Assembly: GCA_007859995.1 (NCBI GenBank)
Contig: SMSL01000011.1
Coordinates: forward strand, 40,041-104,040
Source of the DNA: Candidatus Brocadiaceae bacterium S225
Lineage (GTDB): Bacteria > Planctomycetota > Brocadiia > Brocadiales > Scalinduaceae
Length of the DNA: 64,000 bases
Reading direction: 5' to 3'
Shown here: one piece after another, positions 1-10,172 of the stretch
Layout of the letters: each line of letters starts with the position of its first letter
How positions within the stretch are numbered: the stretch's first letter is position 1
Made by a program: the position numbers and the translations under genes
Notes under the pieces: model-generated
The model's database searches: none
Told to the model about the DNA's origin: nothing
What the model saw: the letters and a program-made list of their open reading frames with translations, nothing else

Positions 1-1116
<1,116 letters not shown>

Positions 1117-1135
1117 AGTCTACAAAAATATTGTT

Positions 1136-1612
1136 TCATTTGTGAGTTAATGTTGCTATCGCCTGGGCAGCTGCACCCTCTGACCTTCCTATAGAACCAA
1201 GCCCTTCTGTTGTTGTAGCTTTAACGTTCACCCTTTCTATATCCACCTTTAGAATCTCGGAAATACGCTGCTCCATCTCTTTTTTCTTTTTACTTATCTT
1301 TGGTTCCTGTGCGATATAGATAATATCAACATTATTTACAAACAGCCCCTTTTCATTTACCAATTCTATTATCTTGTCCAGAAGTATCCGGCTTGATATC
1401 CCCTTCCATTTATCGTCTGTGTCTGGAAAGAGTTCGCCAATATCTCCTAATGAAGCTGCACCTAAGATTGCGTCACCGACGGCATGTAATATAACGTCGG
1501 CATCAGAATGTCCGGATAATCCCAAAGGGTGATCGAAACAAACACCACCTAAAATCAGTTTTCTGTTTTCTACAAATCTATGGACATCATAACCTATTCC
1601 TGCATACATCAT
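1136..1612 (-). CDS. ispF: 2-C-methyl-D-erythritol 2,4-cyclodiphosphate synthase
   Basis: Fifth step of the MEP isoprenoid pathway: it cyclises CDP-methylerythritol 2-phosphate to the 2,4-cyclodiphosphate with loss of CMP. The 158-residue length is typical. The metal-binding DVH motif lies at residues 9-11 and the GHSDADV stretch, which carries the third metal-binding histidine, near residues 34-40. The C-terminal KATTTEGLGSIGRSEG block is characteristic. Two ATG codons lie next to each other at the start, and the choice does not matter. The following minus-strand order suggests a run with the small secreted protein and the dynamin-like gene upstream of it. It is relevant to UbiA-type and toroid proteins in this window only through general isoprenoid supply. 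Confidence 0.96.
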   Translation of the reverse strand: MMYAGIGYDVHRFVENRKLILGGVCFDHPLGLSGHSDADVILHAVGDAILGAASLGDIGELFPDTDDKWKGISSRILLDKIIELVNEKGLFVNNVDIIYIAQEPKISKKKKEMEQRISEILKVDIERVNVKATTTEGLGSIGRSEGAAAQAIATLTHK

Positions 1613-1631
1613 AGAGAGTGAAGATTAAATC

Positions 1632-1958
1632 CTAATATCCTTCCTTTTTGAGTTGTCCAAGTCTTGTTTCTGCAATTTCCAGATATTGAGTTTCTTTACA
1701 TGTTTCTAATGCCATATTGTAGTGCCGTGCGGCTTCTGCATAATTTTTCAGTTGGTTATCGTAAACCCATGCTGCCTTGAAACGTGCAGGTTTATCTGTT
1801 CTTTCATTGAGTTTGTTGGATGTGCTTAATTCGCATTCTGTACAAAACTGTTTATCATCGGTAATCTTTTCGTAGCAACGTTCGCAACTGCCAGCCCATG
1901 TAAAGCCAGATATGAACAAAATTGGAATAAACATTAAGAGAAATGAAATATATCTCAC
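1632..1958 (-). CDS. Small secreted zinc-ribbon/TPR-like protein, unknown function
   Basis: I do not recognise this 108-residue protein. It starts with GTG behind an AGAGGTGA ribosome binding site; the overlapping ATG two bases upstream runs straight into a stop. A hydrophobic signal peptide spans residues 1-22. Two CxxC pairs follow (CERC and CTEC, about residues 25-41), which could bind zinc or form disulphides. The C-terminal half looks like one tetratricopeptide-type helical hairpin (residues about 62-100). It lies 19 bases upstream of ispF and 46 bases downstream of the dynamin-like gene on the same strand. Export is likely from the signal peptide; anything more is speculation. Confidence 0.7.
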   Translation of the reverse strand: MRYISFLLMFIPILFISGFTWAGSCERCYEKITDDKQFCTECELSTSNKLNERTDKPARFKAAWVYDNQLKNYAEAARHYNMALETCKETQYLEIAETRLGQLKKEGY

Positions 1959-2004
1959 ATGTCACCTCTTTGATTAGTGGTTTGAGTATAATTCTAGTGG
2001 AATT

Positions 2005-3741
2005 CTATTGACTGCAACTTTTACGTATTAAATCCTTAGTACGCTCTGAAAGCACTTTTAAATCAGTAATCTGTCGATTAACTTCTTCCCTTTCAGACCA
2101 TCTGGTATCACGGTAGGACGATATTCTGTTCCCAATGTCTTCGAGAACTCTATCAATTATTTTTTCAAATTCAAACAGCAGCATATTGTTGAACCTCTCA
2201 CTAATAGCATCAACTCGCTGCATAAATTCGTTTCTATATTTTTTCCGTTTTAATGGTAATAATGAGAATCCTATTCCTGCCAGAATAGAAGCGACAATTA
2301 TACCTAAAGTGTTCGGAATGAAAAAAGTACTGAGGCCTATAACTATGCCAATTGCCAGACCCTCCAGGATAACAAAGTTTATAAAACCACTTTGTACCAC
2401 CCTGTATACCTTGGCCCCCTCCAATTCACCATCCAATTCCTGAAATTGCTTAGCATACTCTCTTATGTTAATATGCTTATCAGATCCACGGTTTGTAAAA
2501 TGGCGGTCTTTGCGGACAACAGAATCATCATCTGGTTTGCGTTGTAACGCAATTTCAGATTCGATATAATCATGGGCCATATCCCACAAAACTTCGTTGT
2601 TTCTATCAACATAATCTAATGCATCATTTACTATTCTTTCCAATTCTGTCCTGGGATTTGCAACGCCAAAGACTTCTCTCTTAAATTTGTCATCAAATTT
2701 TTCACGTGCAAACTTCATAGTAATGATGGCTCTGATATTCACATGGTAATTCAAAAAGCTATCAACTTTCTCCTTCAATCTTGCAAAAACAGATTGTGTC
2801 TCTGTCTTGTATTTATTAATATATTCCGTCATATCCTGTTTTTTATTACTCAAACGTTTTTCGAACATCTCTACGCTCTTAATCTCACTGTTACAATGTG
2901 AAACTTTATCAGTTAACACATCATTCATGCCGTCAAAAACATTCACTAAGTACTTTAAAGGGCTTAGTATCTTGAGATCCATCTTTGTTTCATAATCCAT
3001 CTTTTCAAAAATAAACTGTTCTATTTTTTCAATATTACTTTTTTGCAGCAGTTCTGCATCACCTGATGTTCTTGCGAGAAAAGCATCTTTGGAGGACATA
3101 CTAATAACTTTCGGTTCGAAACCGAATAATCGGTAAAAATTCTTCTCTATAAAAGATACAATTTCGTTTTGTTCTTCTTCAGTTTTCAAATCTATCTTAT
3201 TGAGTACGAACAAAAGTTTTCTGTCCCACTTACCTTTAAGCAATTGGAGGAAAACTCTTTCGCTTTCTGTAAAAGGATGGTCTGCAGAAGTGACAAAGAG
3301 TACCACTTCAGATCTATGAATAAATCCTTCAGTGATTAGCTGATGCTCGGCTATTATCGAATTTGTCCCGGGTGTATCGACAATGGTAAGATCTTTTAAC
3401 GCTTCTAAAGGATAGGTCATTCTACACTGATGATCATCAACCTCATCTGAGGATACGTCATCACCATAAGTGAGTAGTGTAATCTTATTAGTTGAAGGAG
3501 TTGGTCCGTCCCTGAGAATTCTTTTTCCGCATAAAGCATTCACAAAAGTGGATTTCCCTGAATTATACTCGCCAGCAACAACCAGGTATAGCGGTTCACT
3601 AATTTGTTCTGCCATTTCCGACACTTTTTTCTCTATTCCAACATCCCCTATTCTATAAAAGAACTTTTTAGCATCATCGAGGAGATCGACAACGTATTGG
3701 ATATTATCCTGTTTTTCAGGCGATTTTGCGACTTCTAACAT
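2005..3741 (-). CDS. Dynamin-like GTPase, membrane-associated
   Basis: Large GTPase of the bacterial dynamin superfamily. The G1 P-loop GEYNSGKST is at residues 57-65, the G2 threonine region TPSTNKIT follows near 81, G3 DTPG is at 122-125 and G4 NKID at 181-184. A helical middle with coiled-coil character leads to a hydrophobic hairpin (about residues 455-500) that would act as the membrane paddle. A further helical GTPase-effector-like segment forms the C-terminus. The 578-residue length fits a single bacterial dynamin-like protein rather than a fused pair. Members remodel or fuse membranes. In a compartmentalised planctomycete that role would be of interest, but nothing here shows which membrane it acts on. 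Confidence 0.88.
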   Translation of the reverse strand: MLEVAKSPEKQDNIQYVVDLLDDAKKFFYRIGDVGIEKKVSEMAEQISEPLYLVVAGEYNSGKSTFVNALCGKRILRDGPTPSTNKITLLTYGDDVSSDEVDDHQCRMTYPLEALKDLTIVDTPGTNSIIAEHQLITEGFIHRSEVVLFVTSADHPFTESERVFLQLLKGKWDRKLLFVLNKIDLKTEEEQNEIVSFIEKNFYRLFGFEPKVISMSSKDAFLARTSGDAELLQKSNIEKIEQFIFEKMDYETKMDLKILSPLKYLVNVFDGMNDVLTDKVSHCNSEIKSVEMFEKRLSNKKQDMTEYINKYKTETQSVFARLKEKVDSFLNYHVNIRAIITMKFAREKFDDKFKREVFGVANPRTELERIVNDALDYVDRNNEVLWDMAHDYIESEIALQRKPDDDSVVRKDRHFTNRGSDKHINIREYAKQFQELDGELEGAKVYRVVQSGFINFVILEGLAIGIVIGLSTFFIPNTLGIIVASILAGIGFSLLPLKRKKYRNEFMQRVDAISERFNNMLLFEFEKIIDRVLEDIGNRISSYRDTRWSEREEVNRQITDLKVLSERTKDLIRKSCSQ

Positions 3742-3864
3742 AATTTATATGGTTTCCTGATTTCTTTGGTTTAAAAATACAATGAATCCCTTTAAAACTA
3801 GGTACTTACGAAAATAAATTATAAGGCATCACTTTCTTGCGTCAAGTAAATTTTCTTATGTATT

Positions 3865-4251
3865 TTATGTATTTATGCAGGCAATTGCATCTATTTCAAT
3901 TTGAACATCCATTGGTAATCTTGAAACCTGGACAGTAGATCTCGCCGGCATCGATTTCTCAAAAAAATTTGCATACATTTCATTGACATCGGCATAATCC
4001 TCCAGATTGATTAGAAATATGGTAGTTCGTAACACATTATCAAGAGACGAGCCACCCGCTATTAAAATGCCATTCAAATTTTCAAGTATTTGTTTTGTCT
4101 GCTCTTTAATATTCCCTTTCACGATTTCACCGTATTTTGGTTCTAATGGTATCTGGCCGGAAATAAAAAGAAGATTGCCGAATTGAACAGCCTGTGAATA
4201 CGGTCCTATTGCTTGAGGCGCTTTATCAGTCGAAATAATATTTTTCTGCAT
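3865..4251 (-). CDS. ridA: RidA family enamine/imine deaminase
   Basis: Small trimeric protein of the RidA/YjgF/UK114 family, which hydrolyses reactive enamine and imine intermediates such as 2-aminoacrylate. The family signature is clear: APQAIGPYSQAV near the N-terminus, SGQIPLEP, and the C-terminal segment with RSTVQVSRLP, in which the arginine binds the carboxylate of the substrate. I chose the ATG at 4251 because a GGAGGG ribosome binding site lies just upstream. A longer frame to 4275 exists but would bury that site. The resulting 128 residues match the family length. It stands alone between the dynamin-like gene and divergent mqnE. Confidence 0.93.
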   Translation of the reverse strand: MQKNIISTDKAPQAIGPYSQAVQFGNLLFISGQIPLEPKYGEIVKGNIKEQTKQILENLNGILIAGGSSLDNVLRTTIFLINLEDYADVNEMYANFFEKSMPARSTVQVSRLPMDVQIEIDAIACINT

Positions 4252-4502
4252 ATTCTCCCTCCGGATTATTTTCATATTTAAAATGTATATTATGTATATT
4301 ATATTCCTTTTTTTTGTATTGAGAAGTTATATTCTTGAAATTAAAGAGCTATTCTGATATTTTGAAATTACAAGTCCTCAGCGAACCATACAAGATTTAG
4401 TGCTTTTGTGTTTCATTATTTTACTACAGGTAAGGGAGTAGATTATTGCAAGAATTTGCTATTCCCAGGAAGAATTTTCATACAAACAAAAATTGAAATG
4501 TT

Positions 4503-5597
4503 ATGCAATTATTGAAAACTAAGATGAATCCCAGCTTAAGTGATATTGAAGAAAAGGTAATTAATGGTGATCGTCTTGATTTTGAAGATGGTATCAGGTT
4601 ATTTGAGTCTCCTGATATTCTTACGATAGGCAGACTTGCAAATATAGTAAGGGAGAGAATCAATAACAACAAAGTTTTTTACATTATAAACAGGCACATA
4701 AATTATTCAAATATATGTAAAAATAAATGCAAATTTTGCGCATTCAGACGTGAAGAGGGTGAAAATGGCGCATACCAAATGAGCATTAAAGAAATTATAG
4801 ACAAGGCTTCGAAAATCATTCAGGAAAAGGCCACTGAATTACATATTGTCGGAGGTCTCCATCCTGCACTGGGGATTGATTTTTACGTTGATATGATTAG
4901 CTCTATTCATAAGCGTTTTCCGGAAGTGCATCTGCAGGCTTTTACAGCAGTCGAAATATCTCATTTCGCCGGAATCTCCGGGATGACGACTTATGAAGTA
5001 TTAAAGAGACTTAAAGATGCCGGACTTGGATCGCTCCCCGGAGGAGGTGCAGAGGTGTTTTCTACCGCTATCAGGGAAGAACTTTGTCCTGAAAAACTGA
5101 GTGGCGAAGAGTGGTTAAATACTATGCGAACAGCACATAATTTAGGAATAAAGAGCAACGCAACCATGTTATATGGTCATATAGAAACGAATGAAGACCG
5201 GATAAGCCATTTATTAAAACTGCGCGAACTCCAGGATGAGACAGGAGGATTCATGTCATTCATACCCCTTGCCTTTCATCCAAAAAACACTGATATGGAG
5301 AATATCTCCAGCGCTGCCGGTATCCTGGACTTGAAGATACTGGCCATAGGGAGACTAATGCTGGACAATTTTGATCATATAAAAGCATTCTGGATAATGC
5401 TTGGTATTAAGATTTCTCAGATATCACTAAGCTTTGGAGTTGATGATATTGATGGTACAGTGGCTGAAGAAAAAATTACTCATTCCGCCGGTGCTGAAAC
5501 ACCGGAAGCATTAACAGTGGATGACATCAAATCATTAATAGAAGAAACCGGACGTGAGCCTGTTGAGAGAGATACACTTTACAACCACATGAATTAG
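4503..5597 (+). CDS. mqnE: Aminofutalosine synthase, radical SAM
   Basis: Radical SAM enzyme of the futalosine route to menaquinone. It adds an adenosyl radical to the enolpyruvyl group of chorismate-derived 3-[(1-carboxyvinyl)oxy]benzoate to give aminofutalosine. The cluster-binding cysteines are C72, C76 and C79 (CX3CX2C). The blocks GGGAEVF, SNATMLYGHIE and FIPLAFHP are typical of MqnE rather than of the related dehypoxanthine-futalosine cyclase MqnC. The start is not well supported: neither the ATG at 4503 nor the one at 4524 has a strong ribosome binding site. No other futalosine gene is near, so the pathway is scattered. Menaquinone fits an anaerobic respiratory organism with cytochromes. 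Confidence 0.88.
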   Translation: MQLLKTKMNPSLSDIEEKVINGDRLDFEDGIRLFESPDILTIGRLANIVRERINNNKVFYIINRHINYSNICKNKCKFCAFRREEGENGAYQMSIKEIIDKASKIIQEKATELHIVGGLHPALGIDFYVDMISSIHKRFPEVHLQAFTAVEISHFAGISGMTTYEVLKRLKDAGLGSLPGGGAEVFSTAIREELCPEKLSGEEWLNTMRTAHNLGIKSNATMLYGHIETNEDRISHLLKLRELQDETGGFMSFIPLAFHPKNTDMENISSAAGILDLKILAIGRLMLDNFDHIKAFWIMLGIKISQISLSFGVDDIDGTVAEEKITHSAGAETPEALTVDDIKSLIEETGREPVERDTLYNHMN

Positions 5598-5676
5598 ATA
5601 GAAACAGACAAATTCGCTAATAATTAAAGACTGATAGGTTTATTATCGTTGGTTTTCTGTTTTTTATCTCTACTGC

Positions 5677-5725
5677 AAAAAAAAAGGCTCTTTAAAATAT
5701 CCAATTGGACACCTCAAAGAGCCTT
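5677..5725 (-). terminator. Rho-independent terminator of the cytochrome gene
   Basis: A perfect 10-base-pair stem has arms 5684-5693 and 5716-5725 around a 22-base loop. On the minus strand it is followed by a T run (A run 5677-5685 on the plus strand). It lies 22 bases past the stop of the minus-strand cytochrome gene at 5748, and could also serve as a weaker plus-strand end for mqnE. Confidence 0.82.
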
Positions 5726-5747
5726 AGACTTATAATTAAACGTTACC

Positions 5748-6146
5748 TTATTTTGAACCGCCAAATGTTCTGACTATGTTAACAAGTTTCTGTATTGCGT
5801 CAGCTGAAATTCTTCCTCTGCACTTTGTACATCCCTTGTCATTGGATTCCAGAAATTTGACCATCTCCTTATCTGTTTTTGATGCCTGCCATGCTGCATC
5901 GGTAAAATCAGGCACTCCTCTTTTTATTCCTTCTGAAGTTCCCTTACCGCCGTTACCGTGGCAATATACACATGTCTCCATCGTTCCGAATGAACCCTGA
6001 ATAGCACCTGTCGCGTAAACAAAATAATAACTTTTTTCCGGGTCGCCATACAAGTCTTCCAACTCATCTGCCTGACTTGAGAAACATAACGCGAAACATG
6101 ATACCGCTAGAATTCCTACAATGCATAATACATTTAACTTCTTCAT
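5748..6146 (-). CDS. Mono-haem cytochrome c, class I-like, with a second CxxCR motif
   Basis: Periplasmic (or anammoxosomal) electron carrier. A signal peptide covers residues 1-26. One haem-attachment motif, CVYCH, lies at residues 59-63, followed by GNGGKG as in class I cytochromes. The C-terminal helix resembles the last helix of that fold. Where class I proteins normally carry the distal-ligand methionine loop, this one has CTKCR at 106-110, a cysteine pair that cannot bind haem in the normal way because histidine is replaced by arginine (an AGA codon, not one base from a histidine codon). A strong GGGAGG ribosome binding site supports the start. It is followed by a clear terminator and preceded by two more mono-haem genes on the same strand. 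Confidence 0.88.
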   Translation of the reverse strand: MKKLNVLCIVGILAVSCFALCFSSQADELEDLYGDPEKSYYFVYATGAIQGSFGTMETCVYCHGNGGKGTSEGIKRGVPDFTDAAWQASKTDKEMVKFLESNDKGCTKCRGRISADAIQKLVNIVRTFGGSK

Positions 6147-6230
6147 ATACCAAACCTCCCAAAATCATAATTATATTCAAATTTTATCTGATAATGTTAG
6201 TAATAAAAAATCCCTATGATAAAACAAAAT

Positions 6231-6659
6231 TTAAGGACTCATTTTTCTGTTCTTTTTCTCTGTGTCATAGACCTTGTGACAAGCCTTACAGGAAAGCTCC
6301 AAAAACCTTAATGCGTGCCCTGCAACCTCAACAGCACCTACTGCTTCTGCCTGAGCGGCTTCCTGGATTTTTGCAAGATGTACAGTTACCATCTTGCTGA
6401 TAGCAGCGTGAGTTTTGTCATTGTGAGTTCTCTTAGCCTCGACCGCGATCATTTCTTTTGCTGCTCCTGCAACTTCTTTAAAATTATATGGTGCAAATTC
6501 GTCATTAGGGAGCAGTCCGTTATTCATCTTTATCTTTAAAAAGTTGACTCTCTGCTTGCTACACAACTCTTGATCACTTGCCGCAAAACCTGTTGTTGCA
6601 CCTGTTAAAAACATTGCTGACGCGATTATACCTGCTACAAAGAAATTTTTCACCTTCAT
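6231..6659 (-). CDS. Mono-haem cytochrome c, class II (c'-like)
   Basis: Exported c-type cytochrome with its haem site near the C-terminus, as in four-helix-bundle class II cytochromes (c' or c-556 type). The signal peptide is residues 1-27 (cleavage after GFAA). The only haem motif is CKACH at 124-128. The intervening region is predicted helical and rich in alanine, lysine and glutamate. At 142 residues it matches the class. It is 84 bases upstream of the class I-like cytochrome on the same strand, and the gap shows no terminator, so co-transcription is possible. The sixth ligand cannot be told from the sequence. Confidence 0.86.
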   Translation of the reverse strand: MKVKNFFVAGIIASAMFLTGATTGFAASDQELCSKQRVNFLKIKMNNGLLPNDEFAPYNFKEVAGAAKEMIAVEAKRTHNDKTHAAISKMVTVHLAKIQEAAQAEAVGAVEVAGHALRFLELSCKACHKVYDTEKKNRKMSP

Positions 6660-6974
6660 TATACTTATGCCTCCTTTAATTAAAAAAATAAGCCCCTTTC
6701 ACTGGTTAGCCAAAGAGTAAAGCCCTAGTCTGTATATAGTAAAATAACAAACTCCGCAAAGTTCTACATATTTATTTTATAAAATATAAAACTTCACCCC
6801 CCTTCAATCTCAAACTATATGTTTAATCAACCCAATACAGTTCTCACTGAAGGACTAATATTAAACAATTCTGGGTAAATATATCATCGTGAAAGAACAG
6901 AGTCAAGTAAAAACTCACAGTAACTTTCAAAGACAACTAAGCATTTTTTTAGTGGTCTCCAAGCGGGGATGTTG
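6660..6974. other. Intergenic, no gene seen
   Basis: AT-rich stretch between two minus-strand cytochrome genes. It must hold the promoter of the downstream cytochrome gene (start 6659), which has an AGGAGG-type ribosome binding site at its right edge. I find no convincing -35/-10 pair, ORF or RNA gene. A short inverted repeat (agcggg/cccgct, 6962-6983) overlaps the stop of the next gene but lacks a T run. Confidence 0.5.
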
Positions 6975-7496
6975 TTACCCGCTATGCTTCTTCTCTTTGT
7001 ATAAATTAGGATAAATATGTATGTCCAGATGCTTATGACAAATGGCGCAAGTTTGCCTTAAACGCCTAACCTGCCATTGTTGATCTTCAAGCGCCCCCTC
7101 TTTATCCCCGTTTTTTGCAATCTCAGCCATCTTCTCAGCTTCTACCTGCATTATCTTCATCTGCTCTTCATATTTAAAATCATCAGGTTTTGCATATTTG
7201 ATCCTTACTTTCTTTGTTACTTTTGCTATGTTTTCCCCGGCTTCAAGAATTTGCTTCCATTGTTTTTTTTTGTATTTGTAATAGCCGGATATTTCTTCTA
7301 CTATTTTGTAGTTCTTGTCTATATCCTCCATCATTCGTGCCAATTCACTCTTTTCCTTTTCAGGTTCCTCACCTGTAAGTTCGTCTGCACCTTTAATTTG
7401 CTCAGATGGTACATTATTCTCTGAACCCTGAGCCATTTTGTATTGAAAACTACCGACTGTTAAGAAAATAAATAAAGCTATCAAAATTTTGTGCAT
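6975..7496 (-). CDS. Mono-haem cytochrome c, C-terminal haem, helical
   Basis: Exported mono-haem cytochrome of unknown partner. The signal peptide is about residues 1-23. A highly charged linker (35-55) is followed by a long Lys/Glu-rich helical region and the haem motif CAICH at 150-154, then a His-containing tail (HLDIHIY). The layout resembles class II cytochromes, but the sequence is not close to the neighbour at 6231 and it could be a separate small family. The start has a GAGAGGAT ribosome binding site. It is the first of three mono-haem genes on this strand, separated from the next by 315 bases, so it may have its own transcript. Confidence 0.82.
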   Translation of the reverse strand: MHKILIALFIFLTVGSFQYKMAQGSENNVPSEQIKGADELTGEEPEKEKSELARMMEDIDKNYKIVEEISGYYKYKKKQWKQILEAGENIAKVTKKVRIKYAKPDDFKYEEQMKIMQVEAEKMAEIAKNGDKEGALEDQQWQVRRLRQTCAICHKHLDIHIYPNLYKEKKHSG

Positions 7497-7865
7497 AATA
7501 AAATCCTCTCTAATTATTTAATGAAAACTTAAATCATCGCAGATAACGTGCCGATATGTCACAAATAAAGCAAAACAACGTAAGGTCTTTAGAATCAGAA
7601 CCTTACACATATATACATAAATGATGCAACTGATTATATCAAAAGAATGGCTAAATTCAACCGTTATATTGAAGCATATTAGCCAAGTCTATTAATCTCT
7701 TGCAAATAATTCTGCCCGGCAATATAATCTTGAACACTGTCAGCCTTCTAACATAAATCGTCACTGTCAGTTGCCGCTTTCAAAGGTCTGTTGGCAATGT
7801 TGATCAATATCGGTAGGTATTCTATAAATAATCTGTTACGTTACAATAAAGGAACAATTATTATT
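7497..7865. other. Divergent intergenic region before proS
   Basis: Separates a minus-strand cytochrome from plus-strand proS. An upstream in-frame extension of proS exists but I do not believe it is translated. A 7-base-pair inverted repeat with a 13-base loop lies at 7580-7606 (gtaaggt/accttac). It has no T run on either side, so it is not an ordinary terminator. Nothing else is supported. Confidence 0.45.
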
Positions 7866-9572
7866 ATGAAGTGGTCCCAGACATTTATACCAACATTAAA
7901 GGAAACCCCCAGTGACGCTGAAGTTGAAAGTCACAAACTTATGATTCGATCCGGCATGATCAGAAAATTGTCGGCGGGTATCTACTCATACTTACCACTT
8001 GGTACTAAGATATTACACAAAGTAACCGCAATTATCCGTGAAGAGATGGATAAATCCGGCGCTATTGAGCTCTCTTTACCCGCTTTGCAGCCCTTGACAC
8101 TCTTAGAGCTTAGTGGAAGGATAGATGCTTTCGGTGATGACTTACTTAGCATGAAGGACCGACATAAAAAAGACATAGCCTTGAGCCCTACTCACGAGGA
8201 GGTTATTACCGATTTAGTTAAGAATGAGGTCAGTTCATATAAACAACTGCCTTTAATTTTATATCAGATACAGACTAAATTCAGGGATGAGGCCAGACCG
8301 AGATTTGGTGTTTTACGAAGCAAAGAGTTCTTAATGAAAGATGCCTATAGTTTCGATACAGACGATGATAGCCTTAATAACAGCTATCAGAATATGTACG
8401 ATACATATTGCAGGATTTTCAAACGATGCAAATTGGATTTCTTAGCTGTAGAAGCCGATACCGGCGCAATGGGAGGTGACGTTTCACACGAATTCATGGT
8501 TCCTAATGAAAACGGAGAGGACGTAATAGCCAAATGCAGGAGTTGCGACTATAGTGCAAACCGTGAAAAAGCCGAGCCGTCTCCCATTGAATCCGATGAC
8601 AATGTTACACCGGACGATCCAAAAGAGGTCTCTACACCGAACATGACAACGATAAAAGAGGTAAGCAATTTCCTAAACATAGAATCAAACAAAATGGTCA
8701 AAACACTGATCTACACACACGGCAATAAACATGTAGCTGTTCTCGTACGTGGGGATCACGACGTAAATGAAGCGAAACTGTCAAAGGTGTTATCAAGTGA
8801 TGAGATAGCTTTGGCAAATGAAGAAACCGTTGTAGAACTGACAGATGCACCTGTGGGTTTTGCAGGTCCGATTGGCTTGAATGCGCAGATAATAGCAGAC
8901 CAGGCAGTCACTGTTCTTAAAAATTGCGTTGTTGGAGGCAATAAGGCTGATACCCATATTATGAATGTAAACCCTGACAAAGACTTTAAAATTGACAGAT
9001 CTGCTGATATTCGATTTGTCACCGAAAATGATAGATGCCCTAAGTGTAATGATGTGCTCGATATTTCCAACGGAATTGAGCTTGGGCATGTTTTTAAACT
9101 GGGGACAAGATACAGCGACTCACTGGGTGCAAAGTTCCTTGATAAAAACGGCAAGGAACGTACTATTGTAATGGGGTCGTATGGTATTGGTGTTAACAGG
9201 ATTCTGGCAGCGACCATAGAGAAATCTCATGATTCTAATGGTATAATCTGGCCACTACCACTGGCGCCATACGAGGTACTGATTGTGCCTATAAACTTTA
9301 AAGATGAAACTATCATGGATACAGCGACAAAGATCTATGACGAGTTATGTGATGCCGGGATTGATACACTGCTTGACGACAGGGACCAGAGACCGGGCTT
9401 CAAATTCAAGGATGCGGATCTCATAGGTATACCAATCAGGATTACTGTTGGTAAACGACTCAAGGAGACCGGCGAGCTTGAGATCAAGTTACGCTCTAAA
9501 GAAGAAGTACATTATGCAACGCCTGAAAACTTACTCACTGAAATAAGAAAGCACATGGACTCTTTGAGATAA
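7866..9572 (+). CDS. proS: Prolyl-tRNA synthetase, bacterial type with editing domain
   Basis: Charges tRNA(Pro) and clears mischarged alanyl-tRNA(Pro). The class II core carries motif 2 around FRDEARPRFGVLRSKEF and motif 3 around GSYGIGVNRI. Between them, at roughly residues 220-380, sits the YbaK-like insertion domain of the bacterial form. The anticodon-binding domain closes the protein. I place the start at ATG 7866 because MKWSQTFIPTLKE is the usual N-terminus and an AAAGGA site lies about ten bases upstream. The frame runs open further upstream to 7791 but adds 25 atypical residues. The 568 residues agree with the family. It heads a plus-strand group with DUF4416, ndk and a lipoprotein gene. 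Confidence 0.96.
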   Translation: MKWSQTFIPTLKETPSDAEVESHKLMIRSGMIRKLSAGIYSYLPLGTKILHKVTAIIREEMDKSGAIELSLPALQPLTLLELSGRIDAFGDDLLSMKDRHKKDIALSPTHEEVITDLVKNEVSSYKQLPLILYQIQTKFRDEARPRFGVLRSKEFLMKDAYSFDTDDDSLNNSYQNMYDTYCRIFKRCKLDFLAVEADTGAMGGDVSHEFMVPNENGEDVIAKCRSCDYSANREKAEPSPIESDDNVTPDDPKEVSTPNMTTIKEVSNFLNIESNKMVKTLIYTHGNKHVAVLVRGDHDVNEAKLSKVLSSDEIALANEETVVELTDAPVGFAGPIGLNAQIIADQAVTVLKNCVVGGNKADTHIMNVNPDKDFKIDRSADIRFVTENDRCPKCNDVLDISNGIELGHVFKLGTRYSDSLGAKFLDKNGKERTIVMGSYGIGVNRILAATIEKSHDSNGIIWPLPLAPYEVLIVPINFKDETIMDTATKIYDELCDAGIDTLLDDRDQRPGFKFKDADLIGIPIRITVGKRLKETGELEIKLRSKEEVHYATPENLLTEIRKHMDSLR

Positions 9573-9632
9573 AAATTGCACTCCCTGGCACATTTTCTAC
9601 GCCCAGCCGGGCTGTGTGCATAAAATAATATA

Positions 9633-10172
9633 ATGGCCGATATTAGCTTACCTAAACCGGTAAAACTTTTTGTAGGAATCATTTCCTGTAATAATGAACT
9701 TTTAGCTGACGTAGAAAGCTTACTTGTAAAACGTTTTGGAGAGGTTGATATGAAGAGTGAAATCATCCCATTCAATTTCACAGATTACTACACAAAGGAT
9801 ATGGGGGCAAGTCTCTCAAGACAGTTTATATGTTTCAGAAAACTTATAAACCCCGAAGAGCTTCCCGCTATTAAAATCTGGACAAATAAATTGGAAGACA
9901 AGTTTAGACACAATCGTGAGTTTGAAGTTATCAGGCCAATTAATTTAGATCCGGGATATTTGACACATTGCAATCTCATACTTGCCTCTACTAAGGATTA
10001 TTACCATCGAATTCATCTTCAGGGTGGTATTTATGCGGAGGTTACACTGTTTTACCAACATGAGGTTTTTAAGAACCTGCCATGGACATATCCTGATTTT
10101 CAGACAGAAGAGTATAAAAACTTTTTTTTAAAGGTAAGGGCTGTATATGCAAAAGACATTAGTAATAATTAA
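9633..10172 (+). CDS. DUF4416 family protein
   Basis: A 179-residue cytoplasmic protein of the DUF4416 family, which has no known function. Recognisable parts are the N-terminal PVKLFVGII strand, an FTDYYTKDMG block, the NLDPGYL motif and a C-terminal YPDFQTEEY segment. No catalytic residues can be assigned from sequence. There is no signal peptide or membrane segment. Its last 26 bases overlap ndk in another frame, so the two are probably translated together. It follows proS by 60 bases that hold only a short gcccagccgggc inverted repeat. In other genomes such genes sit among housekeeping genes, which fits here. Confidence 0.85.
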   Translation: MADISLPKPVKLFVGIISCNNELLADVESLLVKRFGEVDMKSEIIPFNFTDYYTKDMGASLSRQFICFRKLINPEELPAIKIWTNKLEDKFRHNREFEVIRPINLDPGYLTHCNLILASTKDYYHRIHLQGGIYAEVTLFYQHEVFKNLPWTYPDFQTEEYKNFFLKVRAVYAKDISNN

